From assembly GCF_000248055.1 (NCBI RefSeq), contig NZ_BAFC01000150.1, positions 1 to 51,716 of the forward strand: DNA of 51,716 bases, in the 5' to 3' direction. The notes beneath the pieces were generated by a model. The model searched no databases. It had not been told where the DNA came from and was given only the letters and a program-made list of their open reading frames with translations. This DNA comes from Gordonia sputi NBRC 100414. GTDB lineage: Bacteria; Actinomycetota; Actinomycetes; Mycobacteriales; Mycobacteriaceae. Each line of letters begins with the position of its first letter. Positions within the stretch are counted from its first letter, which is position 1. The position numbers and the translations under genes are program-made. This document shows positions 40,745 through 48,160 of this stretch, piece by piece.

Positions 40745-40794
40745 GTTGTGTGGGATCCAGAGGTGCATTTTTGCACCCCCAGGTCCCACACAAC
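40745..40794. terminator. long bidirectional terminator hairpin
   Basis: The outer arms GTTGTGTGGGA and TCCCACACAAC pair over 11 bp, extended by CC/GG past a one-base bulge. The inner stem GGTGCA-TTTT-TGCACC pairs 6 bp. The whole element spans 40745-40794 in the 94-bp gap between two convergent genes, 10 bp after the DICT gene stop. Confidence 0.88.
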
Positions 40795-40828
40795 GTGGAG
40801 CCCTCGCGTCCTATGGCAGGGACACAAG

Positions 40829-42169
40829 CTATGACAGGGACGCAACCTGTTTGGTGAACTCCGCCTCGTCGATGCGCGTGCTCCGACCGTCTGCGATCAC
40901 CACGTCGCCGTCGACCATCACGACGTCGACGATCGAGCGTGACCCGGTGGTCAGGAGCGACGCTCCGGGATCGCGGACCGGCAACGTCGCGTAGTCGCGG
41001 TCGAACCGGACCAGGGTGAGGTCGGCGGGTGCGCCAACGCTCACGCCGCCGATCACCTCGGGCAGACCGAGCGCCACATTCGCTCCGCCACAAGCGATGT
41101 CGAGCATCGTCTCGAAACCCATGAGATCGGCGCGCTTGTGTGCCGCGCGTTGCAGATACGCTCCGATACGGAACGTCTCGAGCATGTCCTGCGTGTCATT
41201 GCTCGCCGCGCCGTCGACACCGAGTCCGACGCCGACGCCGCGGTCGAGCATTGCGGGGATCGGCGCGATGCCGCTACCGAGCCGCATATTCGACAACGGG
41301 TTGTGCGACACCGCAACTCCGCGTTCGGCGAGGATCGACTGTCCGACGTCGTCGAGTTCGACGCAGTGCACCGCGAGCAGCCTGTTCCACAAGAAGCCGT
41401 TGGAGTCGAGGTACTCGACCGCGCCCAGTCCCGCGTGCTCGAGACACATCACATCGTCGGTCGGTGTTTCGAGTAGGTGGATCATCACCGACATGTCGCG
41501 TTCCTGAGCGAACTCGCGCAGTGTGACCATTCCCGACTCGGTGACCGATCGCGGGTTCGGAATGGCAAGTGCCACAGTGATCGTCGAGTCCGCTGTCTGC
41601 TCGCGTAGGTGCTCGACATGATCGAGTACCTCGTCGAGCGGCTGCATCAGTCGCGGCTCGAATCCCCACTTGCGCGTGGCGTCGGGCCGATCGGCGACGC
41701 CGCGGCCGAGAACCGCGCGAATCCCGGTGTCGCGCAACGCCTGGATCACCGCGCCGTGGACCTCGGTGGACGGGTGAGGCCACATGTGCTCGACGACGGT
41801 CGTGGTGCCCGACCGCAGCATTTCCAGACTTGCCGCAACGGCCGCCGTGTACGCACGCTCGGGTGTGATGGCGACCGACTCCTCGCCGACCGCAAGCAAC
41901 CACTCCAGCAGTGGCGTGCACTCGGCGATGCCGCGCATCAGTGACTGCTGCAGATGGGTGTGCGTGTTGACGAAACCGGGGATCAGATAGCCGCCGGTCG
42001 AAATCGATTCAGCCGCAGCAGTTGTCGACGACGCGTGGGGCGAGATCGATTCGACGACCCCGCCGACCACGCGAACATCCTGATGCTCGAGCCAGATGCC
42101 GCCTGTATACACGGCGACGTCGGAAAACACAGAGCTCGACTGTTCTCCCGTTGCCACAGTGTCGCTCAT
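40829..42169 (-). CDS. amidohydrolase (TrzA/SsnA-type deaminase family)
   Basis: The 446-residue protein starts at the ATG at 42167-42169, overlapping the upstream dioxygenase stop as ATGA. The amidohydrolase metal site is visible: H70-T-H72 in PGFVNTHTHLQQS, a histidine in MIHLLET, a histidine in AVHCVELDD, HNPLSN, and the late catalytic aspartate in GLGVDGAASND. This is the pattern of the S-adenosylhomocysteine/8-oxoguanine/atrazine-type aminohydrolases, which deaminate or dechlorinate N-heterocycles. The exact substrate cannot be assigned. Translational coupling with the 2OG dioxygenase suggests consecutive steps in one pathway. Confidence 0.87.
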   Translation of the reverse strand: MSDTVATGEQSSSVFSDVAVYTGGIWLEHQDVRVVGGVVESISPHASSTTAAAESISTGGYLIPGFVNTHTHLQQSLMRGIAECTPLLEWLLAVGEESVAITPERAYTAAVAASLEMLRSGTTTVVEHMWPHPSTEVHGAVIQALRDTGIRAVLGRGVADRPDATRKWGFEPRLMQPLDEVLDHVEHLREQTADSTITVALAIPNPRSVTESGMVTLREFAQERDMSVMIHLLETPTDDVMCLEHAGLGAVEYLDSNGFLWNRLLAVHCVELDDVGQSILAERGVAVSHNPLSNMRLGSGIAPIPAMLDRGVGVGLGVDGAASNDTQDMLETFRIGAYLQRAAHKRADLMGFETMLDIACGGANVALGLPEVIGGVSVGAPADLTLVRFDRDYATLPVRDPGASLLTTGSRSIVDVVMVDGDVVIADGRSTRIDEAEFTKQVASLS

Positions 42170-43182
42170 TTGGCGAAGTTCGCGGCGATGCGCTGAGCGA
42201 TGTAGTCGCCACCGGTGATCGCCGGGTACTTGCCCGCGGTGCTCTCGATCAGGGCATCGGTGTTGGCCTGCGCGAAGTAGGCGATGGTGTACCGCGGGCC
42301 GGTGTACTCGCCACGACGCGGTGCGCGCACACGGTGGAAGTTCGACGGGAGCTTGTCGTCGGACCAGCGCATCAGCATGTCGCCGATATTGCAGGTGATC
42401 GCCTCGTCGGATGGTTCGACGGGAGTCCACGCCTGTGTGGAGGCCTCGGCACCCGGAAGCACCTGGAGGCCGCCCTGGCCCGCGCGCTGGAACAGCAGCG
42501 TCAAGGCGTCGAAGTCGGTGTGCGCGCCTGCGCGCCAGACCTTCGGCTCGTCGAGCATGGCGTCGGGGAAGGCGTAGTAGTGCAGCAGGCGAAGTGTGCT
42601 CTGGTAGGTCTCGGTGCTGGGATCGTGTGCGCGAGTGAAGAACTCACGGTCGAATCCGAGCTTCTCCGCGAAGCAGCCGAGGATGTCCATCGCGAGTTTC
42701 CAGCACTTGTGCTCGAAGTCGAGGAGCGTTGCCCGGAATCCGGCGAGCTCCTCTTCGGTGGGCCACAGACCGTCCATGCGGGGGAGGGTGAGCTGGTAGG
42801 ACTCCTTCTGATCCGGCGTGCCGACCGACGGGCGGACCTGGCTGGAGAACTCCCACCCGGCGTTCTGGCCCTTCTTGAGGGGGAACTGCTCCTTGACCTC
42901 GCGGGGTAGCTCGAAGAACTTGGCCGACATCTCGAAGGCGTGGTTGACCTCTGCCATGTCGATGCCGTGATCGACGATCTGGAAGAAGCCGATATCGGTT
43001 GCGGCGGACCAGAGTTCGTCGGCGATCTGGGCGCGACGCTGCTCGAAGTCGGCAAGGCTGATGCGGCGGACCTCACGGTCGGTGGTCTCGGTGCCCATGC
43101 CACCCATCTGAGCTTCGCGATTGAGTTCGGTCATCGCGTACGAGTCAGCGGAGGCGGTAGCCGGAGTGGTGGTGTTGCTCAT
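42166..43182 (-). CDS. isopenicillin-N-synthase-like 2OG/Fe(II) dioxygenase
   Basis: The 338-residue protein has an N-terminal DIOX_N region (about 38-150; ELWSAATDIGFFQIVDHGID, KFFELPREVKEQFP) and a C-terminal double-stranded beta-helix core. The Fe(II) ligands are H221-T-D223 and H283. R297-Y-T299 is the co-substrate-binding arginine motif (RxS/T). This subfamily includes plant-type 2OG oxygenases, fungal thymine dioxygenase and bacterial relatives that oxidise small nitrogen compounds; there is no cephalosporin context. The upstream leader (43183-43372) holds a hairpin. The amidohydrolase start overlaps its stop. Confidence 0.88.
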   Translation of the reverse strand: MSNTTTPATASADSYAMTELNREAQMGGMGTETTDREVRRISLADFEQRRAQIADELWSAATDIGFFQIVDHGIDMAEVNHAFEMSAKFFELPREVKEQFPLKKGQNAGWEFSSQVRPSVGTPDQKESYQLTLPRMDGLWPTEEELAGFRATLLDFEHKCWKLAMDILGCFAEKLGFDREFFTRAHDPSTETYQSTLRLLHYYAFPDAMLDEPKVWRAGAHTDFDALTLLFQRAGQGGLQVLPGAEASTQAWTPVEPSDEAITCNIGDMLMRWSDDKLPSNFHRVRAPRRGEYTGPRYTIAYFAQANTDALIESTAGKYPAITGGDYIAQRIAANFAK

Positions 43183-43278
43183 GGGTGTGTTCTCTCTTCA
43201 CGAATGAGATCGCGTGCGCTTTTCGACGCGGGACCCGAGAGAAGGGCCGTCACGGACGCGAACATCGGGACTCTTCCC

Positions 43279-43309
43279 CGTTGCTACACGTGATCTCGTG
43301 CGAGCAACG
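43279..43309. terminator. hairpin between the hydrolase remnant and the dioxygenase operon
   Basis: CGTTGCT (43279-43285) pairs with AGCAACG (43303-43309), with an inner CACG/CGTG pairing. It lies 64-94 bp past the hydrolase stop and 97 bp or more before the dioxygenase start. It may terminate the former or be a leader element of the latter; no U-tract is present. Confidence 0.5.
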
Positions 43310-43372
43310 ATACGACAGCCGCGGAGAGGGCGCCACTCGAGAACGTGGCGGGTCTCGTGGTGTCGTGCCGCC

Positions 43373-44688
43373 TCAGACGACCGGTAGTTGGAGAGTCTGA
43401 TGTGCCCCGGCGTCGATCGACACCGGAATCGGGCGCATCCCGCCGCGGTAGTTCGTCGATCCGCCCGAGACGACGAGGCGTAGTCGGTGGCCCGTCTTGA
43501 AGCGGTGCACGAATGCAGGCAGAGTGATCGTCACCGGTGCGCGAGGGTCCGATATCCGCACCGGCGCAACGAGATTGCCGACGGTCGTCGCGGATCCGGT
43601 GGCATCGACGTCGACGATTCGGGCGAAAAGGACGAGTTGGTCGGCCAGCGGCGCGCCGACTCCGCGGGGCGCGGACACGCGCAGGCGTAGTGTCGGCGTT
43701 CCGACGACATCGAGTGCCGATCGCAGCGGCGCGGTATCCCACTGGGCGTACGTGCCCGCGACGTCGCGTTCGGGCAGGCTGACGAGTCCGAGTGCGTCGG
43801 GTGTGTCGTGGGTGGTGGGCAACCCCGCCGGTGGCGTGCGCAAGCGTGCGGTACCCGGTCCGGGCGTCGTGGCCGACGGCACCATGCCGTTCGCGCCGGA
43901 GAGAGTGAACTGTGTCGGGCTGCCGACATCGACGCTGTCTGCCGTCGCATAGGCCGGCGTGGCGATGCCGCGATAGCCGATCCAGTCGCGGTAGTAGGCG
44001 AACCTCGGACCGGTACCAGGGCCGGTGCCCTTCAGGTAGTGGTCGAGCCATCCCAGGGCTCGCTGTGTGACGTATTGGATGGCGGGGTCGGGTGCGGTGG
44101 AGGAGAGGTCACCCTCGGAGGGTTCGCCGGAGTGTCCGCCGGAGAACCAGATCATCCCCGCCGGGACACCTCTGGCCGTGAGGCCACGGTAGGTGGCCAG
44201 CGCCTCTTGGATATTGAACAGAGTGTCCTTCTCGCCCTGCACCAACAGGGTCGGAATGGTGACGCGGTCGAGGAAGGACGCGACCGATCCACGCCGGAAC
44301 CCGTCGAGGATCGACCGATCGACGCCGCTGTGCCATCGGGCGTCGGGCTGTCGAACGTGATCCGACAACTCGATCCACCGAATCCGAGGCCGGAATAGGC
44401 GAGCACGACGTAGCCGCGCGAGGCGTACAGACGCGCCAGCGGGGCCTGGGCGTCTTTGCTGCCGCCGAAGCCGTTGGTCGTCAGCACGGCCGGTGCACGC
44501 TTGCTTGGTGAAACACCCTGCGGAACATAGAGATCGCCGACGACGTCGCAGCGTGGTCCCGAGTTGTGAGCGACGTCGAAGTGCAGTGTGGTGACGGTGA
44601 AGGCATCGGCGGCATGTGCCTGCGGCGCGACGACGATCCCGACCGCCACGATGAGCAGTGCGAGCGTGCTGACGACGAGCGTGCGCAT
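43373..44688 (-). pseudogene. CocE/NonD-type secreted hydrolase lacking its nucleophile region
   Basis: The ATG at 44686-44688 follows GGGGGGA and encodes a signal peptide (MRTLVVSTLALLIVAVGIVV..., AQAHAADAF). The start of an X-Pro-dipeptidyl-peptidase-type hydrolase follows, up to SGLGFGGSSCRITFDSPTPD (near 44310). The frame is then lost. The downstream half resumes in another frame at VDRSILDGFRRGSVASFLDR and runs to the stop at 43373, including the QGEKDTLFN segment, GHSGEP and the C-terminal jelly-roll domain. The roughly 120-130 residues that normally separate these points, including the GGSYGG nucleophile elbow, are absent. The reconstructed length (about 438 codons) is short for the family. 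A deletion with frameshift is the simplest reading, and the product cannot be active. Confidence 0.8.
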
Positions 44689-44706
44689 GAATCCCCCCAA
44701 AACACT

Positions 44707-44749
44707 GGACAACACGGGACACCGGACAACACGGGACACCGGACAACCC
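44707..44749. repeat. 17-bp tandem repeat, 2.5 units
   Basis: GGACAACACGGGACACC is perfect at 44707-44723 and 44724-44740, followed by a partial GGACAACCC. It lies 19 bp upstream of the hydrolase remnant start, in its promoter region. It could be a duplicated operator or neutral slippage. Confidence 0.75.
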
Positions 44750-44831
44750 TGCGAGCATGACATTCGGGGCCTGCGTGCGGATCGGTTTCGCCGATCCTGA
44801 ATCCATGTACCGGCACCGTCGGTGCGGATTA

Positions 44832-44866
44832 TCTGGAATCTATCCAAAGAATGGACTTATTCCAGA
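44832..44866 (+). promoter_or_regulatory. 35-bp symmetrical Fur-type operator
   Basis: TCTGGAAT (44832-44839) and ATTCCAGA (44859-44866) are perfect arms. Inside them, TCC (44843-44845) and GGA (44853-44855) continue the dyad around AAAGAAT. The element ends 22 bp before the fur ATG and overlaps a likely promoter (TATGGT at 44875-44880 as -10). It suits autoregulation of fur and co-control of katA. Confidence 0.75.
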
Positions 44867-44887
44867 AATGTGACTATGGTTGGAGTC

Positions 44888-45361
44888 ATGCAGGACCGAC
44901 AGGCGCTCGTGCAGCAACTGGGTGAGGCAGGTATGCGGGTCACCGCTCCGCGCCTCGCGGTGCTCGAGGTCTTGGCTGAGCACCCGCACTCGACGGCCGA
45001 CGTCGTCGCGCGTGGTGTGCGAGAGCAACTCGGCGCGGTGTCGACGCAAACCGTCTACGACGTACTGCGCTCGTGCACCGAGAACGGATTGCTCCGAAGC
45101 ATTGAACCTGCAGGATCTGCGGTGCGCTACGAGACGCGCACCGCAGACAATCACCACCATCTCGTCTGTCGTACATGTGGCGAGATCGTCGACATCGATT
45201 GCGTCGTCGGACAGGCTCCCTGTCTGGTTCCCGACGATGACCACGGCTACACGATCGACGAGGCCGAGGTGACGTTCTGGGGGCAGTGCCCGCGCTGTCG
45301 TGCAGCCGCGTCGAACTCGAATCCGTCGAACGTGAAGCCGTCGACTCCGAAACCTGTTTAA
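44888..45361 (+). CDS. Fur-family regulator (FurA/CatR-like), probable katA repressor
   Basis: I start at the ATG at 44888, just past the operator; the open frame reaches 44822 only through it. The 157-residue protein has the Fur winged helix (residues about 8-80: GMRVTAPRLAVLEVLAEHPH, TQTVYDVLRSCTENGLL). A dimerisation domain follows with the regulatory-metal histidines DNHHHLVC and two structural-zinc pairs, C94-x-x-C97 and C134-P-R-C137. In mycobacteria and Streptomyces, FurA/CatR represses the adjacent catalase and itself and is inactivated by peroxide. The katA gene begins 136 bp downstream, so this is the same arrangement. Whether it senses iron or peroxide cannot be decided by eye. Confidence 0.9.
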   Translation: MQDRQALVQQLGEAGMRVTAPRLAVLEVLAEHPHSTADVVARGVREQLGAVSTQTVYDVLRSCTENGLLRSIEPAGSAVRYETRTADNHHHLVCRTCGEIVDIDCVVGQAPCLVPDDDHGYTIDEAEVTFWGQCPRCRAAASNSNPSNVKPSTPKPV

Positions 45362-45497
45362 TTCCAACCTTTTACGAAAGCGTTTTCAGCCGCCGTGGCC
45401 CGCCCGCCGCGGCGGAAGCAGCGAGCGAGACGATGGCGTCGTCGCTCGCGAACCGACCTCAGAAGCGAACAGCCCCGACAACGAAGGAGATTCGCAG

Positions 45498-46952
45498 ATG
45501 ACACCACGCACCACCACGAACACCGGGATTCCGGTCGCAAGCGACGACGAGTCGTTGACGGCGGGAACGCAGGGTCCGATCCTGCTCCACGACCACTACC
45601 TGATCGAGAAGCTTGCGCAGTTCAACCGCGAGCGCGTACCCGAGCGGATCGTGCACGCCAAGGGCGGCGGGGCGTTCGGCGAACTCGTGATCACGGGTGA
45701 CGTGTCGCGCTACACCAAGGCCAAGCTGTTCGCGCCGGGCGCGAAAACCGAATCGCTCGTACGCTTTTCGACGGTCGCGGGCGAGCAGGGTAGCCCCGAT
45801 ACCTGGCGCGATCCCCGCGGATTCGCGATCAAGTTCTACACCGAGGACGGCAACTACGATCTGGTCGGCAACAACACGCCGGTCTTCTTCATCAAGGATC
45901 CGATCAAGTTCCCCGACTTCATCCGTTCGCAGAAGCGACTTCCCGGTTCGGGACTTCGCGATCACAACATGCAGTGGGACTTCTGGACGCTGCGGCCCGA
46001 AACCGCGCATCAGGTCACCTGGTTGATGGGCGATCGCGGCATTCCGAAGTCGTGGCGGCACATGGACGGATTCGGCTCGCACACCTACCAGTGGGTCAAT
46101 GCCGACGGTGAGCGCTTCTGGGTCAAGTACCACTTCAAGACCGACCAGGGCATCGAGTTCCTCACGCAGGCAGAGGCCGACACGTTGGCAGGCAGTGATC
46201 CCGACTATCACCGCCAGGATCTGTACGAGGCGATCGAGAACGGCGAGTTCCCGAGCTGGACGCTCAAGGTCCAAATCATGCCGGTCGACGAGGCGGAGGA
46301 GTACCGCTTCAATCCGTTCGACCTCACCAAGGTCTGGTCGCAGCAGGACTACTCGCTCATCGAGGTCGGCACCTGGACGCTGAACCGCAACCCGCAGAAC
46401 TTCTTCTCCGAGATCGAACTGGCATCGTTCGAGCCGTCGAATGTGGTTCCCGGAGTGGGCTTCTCGCCCGACAAGATGTTGCTCGGCAGGGTCTTTGCCT
46501 ATGCGGACGCGCATCGCTATCGCATCGGGACGAATTACGCTCAGCTGCCGGTCAATTCGGCGAAACGTGCAGAGGTCAATACCTACTCCAAGGAGGGCGC
46601 GATGGCATACAACTTCTCCGCCCCCGACGTTCCGGTATACGCGCCCAATTCATTTGGTGGACCGCACGCCGATCCGGGTGCCGCGGGCGACGAAGGGCAC
46701 TGGTCCTTCGACGGCGCGGCGGTGCGTGCCGGCTACATCGAGCACGCCGAGGACAGCGATTGGGCGCAGGCGGGCACGATGGTGCGCGACGTGCTCGACG
46801 ATGCCGCACGCGAACGCCTCGTCGACAACATCGTCGGACACGTGCTCGGCGGTGTCAGCGAGCCGGTGCTGTCGCGAGTGTTCGAGTACTGGCGAAACGT
46901 CGACGAGGATCTGGGCAAGAAGGTCGAATCGGGCGTCCGAGCAGGACTCTGA
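45498..46952 (+). CDS. katA: monofunctional haem catalase
   Basis: KatA disproportionates hydrogen peroxide. The 484-residue protein is a small-subunit (clade 3) catalase. The distal histidine is H53 in RIVHAKGGGAFG, the active-site asparagine lies in DGNYDLVGNNTPVFF, and the proximal haem ligand tyrosine lies in VFAYADAHRYRIG. GAAGDEGHWSF and the NADPH-binding region are typical. The ATG has GAAGGAG about 9 bp upstream. It follows the Fur-family gene on the same strand, with ohr and dps after it. Its C-terminus is complete and there is no flavodoxin-like extension. Confidence 0.95.
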   Translation: MTPRTTTNTGIPVASDDESLTAGTQGPILLHDHYLIEKLAQFNRERVPERIVHAKGGGAFGELVITGDVSRYTKAKLFAPGAKTESLVRFSTVAGEQGSPDTWRDPRGFAIKFYTEDGNYDLVGNNTPVFFIKDPIKFPDFIRSQKRLPGSGLRDHNMQWDFWTLRPETAHQVTWLMGDRGIPKSWRHMDGFGSHTYQWVNADGERFWVKYHFKTDQGIEFLTQAEADTLAGSDPDYHRQDLYEAIENGEFPSWTLKVQIMPVDEAEEYRFNPFDLTKVWSQQDYSLIEVGTWTLNRNPQNFFSEIELASFEPSNVVPGVGFSPDKMLLGRVFAYADAHRYRIGTNYAQLPVNSAKRAEVNTYSKEGAMAYNFSAPDVPVYAPNSFGGPHADPGAAGDEGHWSFDGAAVRAGYIEHAEDSDWAQAGTMVRDVLDDAARERLVDNIVGHVLGGVSEPVLSRVFEYWRNVDEDLGKKVESGVRAGL

Positions 46953-46985
46953 GACTGAAATCTTGCTGAACATCTGCGATATCGG

Positions 46986-47083
46986 AACAGCACGATCGTG
47001 AGAGCTGTTGTAAGACAAAGAAGTACCACATCTCAGGCAGTGTCCATCTAGACAGCAGTGTCCATTTGTACAGCAGTGTCCAT
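46986..47083 (+). promoter_or_regulatory. ohr leader: inverted repeat plus three 18-bp direct repeats
   Basis: AACAGC (46986-46991) and GCTGTT (47004-47009) form inverted arms around CACGATCGTG. Downstream, CAGTGTCCAT occurs at 47038, 47056 and 47074, exactly 18 bp apart, within longer imperfect units ending ACAG. The repeats end 18 bp before the ohr ATG, so they lie in or near the 5' untranslated region. This region may be the target of a peroxide-responsive regulator; no OhrR-type gene is present in the window. Confidence 0.6.
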
Positions 47084-47101
47084 TCACAGAGGAGAACACA
47101 C

Positions 47102-47533
47102 ATGGCCATCGAACCCGCTTACACCATTTCGTCCACGGCGACCGGCGGCGGCCGCGACGGCGAGGTCGTATCCGCCAGCGGACAGATCGATCTGGACCTG
47201 CGCCCACCGAAGGAACTCGGTGGCAGCGGAGAAGGCAGCAACCCCGAGGAACTCTTCTCGGCGGGGTACGCGGCCTGTTTCCTCGGCGCACTGCGTGCGA
47301 CCTCCAAGAACGCGGGCTCGCCGATTCCCGACGACTCGACGGTCACCGTCACCATCGGCATCGGCAAGGACCCGGCTGACGGCGGGTTCGGACTCGTCGC
47401 CGACATCGAGACCTACATTCCCGGCGTCGACGAAGCCAAGGCAAAGGAACTCGCCGAGGGCGCACATGCCTTCTGCCCCTACTCCAAGGCGACAAAGGGC
47501 AACATCGCCCACAACCTGACGGTTCGCGTCTGA
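47102..47533 (+). CDS. ohr: organic hydroperoxide resistance protein
   Basis: Ohr is a thiol peroxidase that reduces lipid and other organic hydroperoxides. The ATG at 47102 has GAGGAG about 7 bp upstream (143 residues). Both redox cysteines are present: C59 in SAGYAACFLGAL and C125 in HAFCPYSKATKGN. PKELGGSGEGSNPEELF is the conserved OsmC/Ohr segment with the catalytic arginine region in ASGQIDLDLRPPKE. It lies 149 bp after katA and before dps on the same strand. A strong hairpin terminator follows its stop. Confidence 0.95.
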   Translation: MAIEPAYTISSTATGGGRDGEVVSASGQIDLDLRPPKELGGSGEGSNPEELFSAGYAACFLGALRATSKNAGSPIPDDSTVTVTIGIGKDPADGGFGLVADIETYIPGVDEAKAKELAEGAHAFCPYSKATKGNIAHNLTVRV

Positions 47534-47554
47534 CACCGACGCGACCGTTGCGAG

Positions 47555-47579
47555 CCCGGCGCCACAGCCCGGCGCCGGG
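47555..47579 (+). terminator. terminator hairpin after ohr
   Basis: CCCGGCGCC (47555-47563) pairs perfectly over 9 bp with GGCGCCGGG (47571-47579) around ACAGCCC, 22 bp past the ohr stop. There is no U-tract. Confidence 0.8.
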
Positions 47580-47587
47580 TACAACCA

Positions 47588-47636
47588 CAAGTCCGCCCAC
47601 CCGGCGGCAGCATTCAAGTCCGCCTACCGGCGGCAG
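47588..47636 (+). promoter_or_regulatory. twin identical hairpins in the dps leader
   Basis: Two near-identical 22-23-bp copies, CAAGTCCGCC...GGCGGCAG, occupy 47588-47610 and 47615-47636. Each forms the hairpin CCGCC-N4/5-GGCGG. They lie 22 bp before the dps ATG, between the ohr terminator and the ribosome binding site (AAGGAG). Loop bases differ (CACCC versus TACC) while the stems are identical. Confidence 0.6.
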
Positions 47637-47657
47637 CGAGAGAGAAGGAGTCACACA

Positions 47658-48134
47658 ATGACGAACACTCCGATCACGAGCACCCTGACCGATGAGCAGA
47701 AGACGGTCACCGGTAACGCGCTACAGCAGACCCTTGTCGATCTGATCGATCTGTCCCTGGTCGCCAAGCAGGCCCACTGGAATGTGGTCGGACGGAACTT
47801 CCGTTCGGTCCACCTCGAGCTCGACGAGCTGGTCACGGTGAGTCGCGAGTTCACCGACCAGGCCGCTGAGCGTGCAACCGCGATCGGCGTCTCGCCCGAC
47901 GGTCGGGCCGAGACCGTCGCCAAGACGGCGGGCACCACCGGATTCGGTGACGGTTGGACGTCCGACACCGAGGTCATCGCGTCGATCGTCGAGAACCTCA
48001 AGGCTGTGATCGCCGGTCTGCGTACGCGGATCGACGAGACGGAAGAGGCCGACCCGGTCACCCAGGATCTGCTGATCTCGTTCGCCGCCAAACTGGAACA
48101 ACTCCACTGGATGTGGCAAGCACAGATTGCATGA
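47658..48134 (+). CDS. dps: Dps-family ferritin-like DNA-protection protein
   Basis: The 158-residue protein is a four-helix ferritin-like subunit. The inter-subunit ferroxidase residues appear in SLVAKQAHWNVVGRNFRSVH (His) and LELDELVTVSREFTDQAAER (Asp/Glu). Dps dodecamers oxidise Fe(II) with hydrogen peroxide, store iron and often bind DNA. The C-terminus is short (QIA), and no lysine-rich DNA-binding tail is visible, so DNA binding is uncertain. The ATG follows GAGAGAAGGAG. It is the last gene of the fur-katA-ohr-dps block. Confidence 0.92.
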   Translation: MTNTPITSTLTDEQKTVTGNALQQTLVDLIDLSLVAKQAHWNVVGRNFRSVHLELDELVTVSREFTDQAAERATAIGVSPDGRAETVAKTAGTTGFGDGWTSDTEVIASIVENLKAVIAGLRTRIDETEEADPVTQDLLISFAAKLEQLHWMWQAQIA

Positions 48135-48160
48135 GACGCCCGCGCTGTAGCGTCTAGTGC

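Noticed and set aside
43373..44806. single intact 477-residue hydrolase
   Set aside because: The first ~150 residues of that frame are arginine-rich and lack a signal peptide; the real N-terminus is in another frame.
47038..47083. CRISPR-like or iteron origin array
   Set aside because: There are only three 18-bp repeats and no replication-initiator gene or A/T-rich region; a leader regulatory array fits better.
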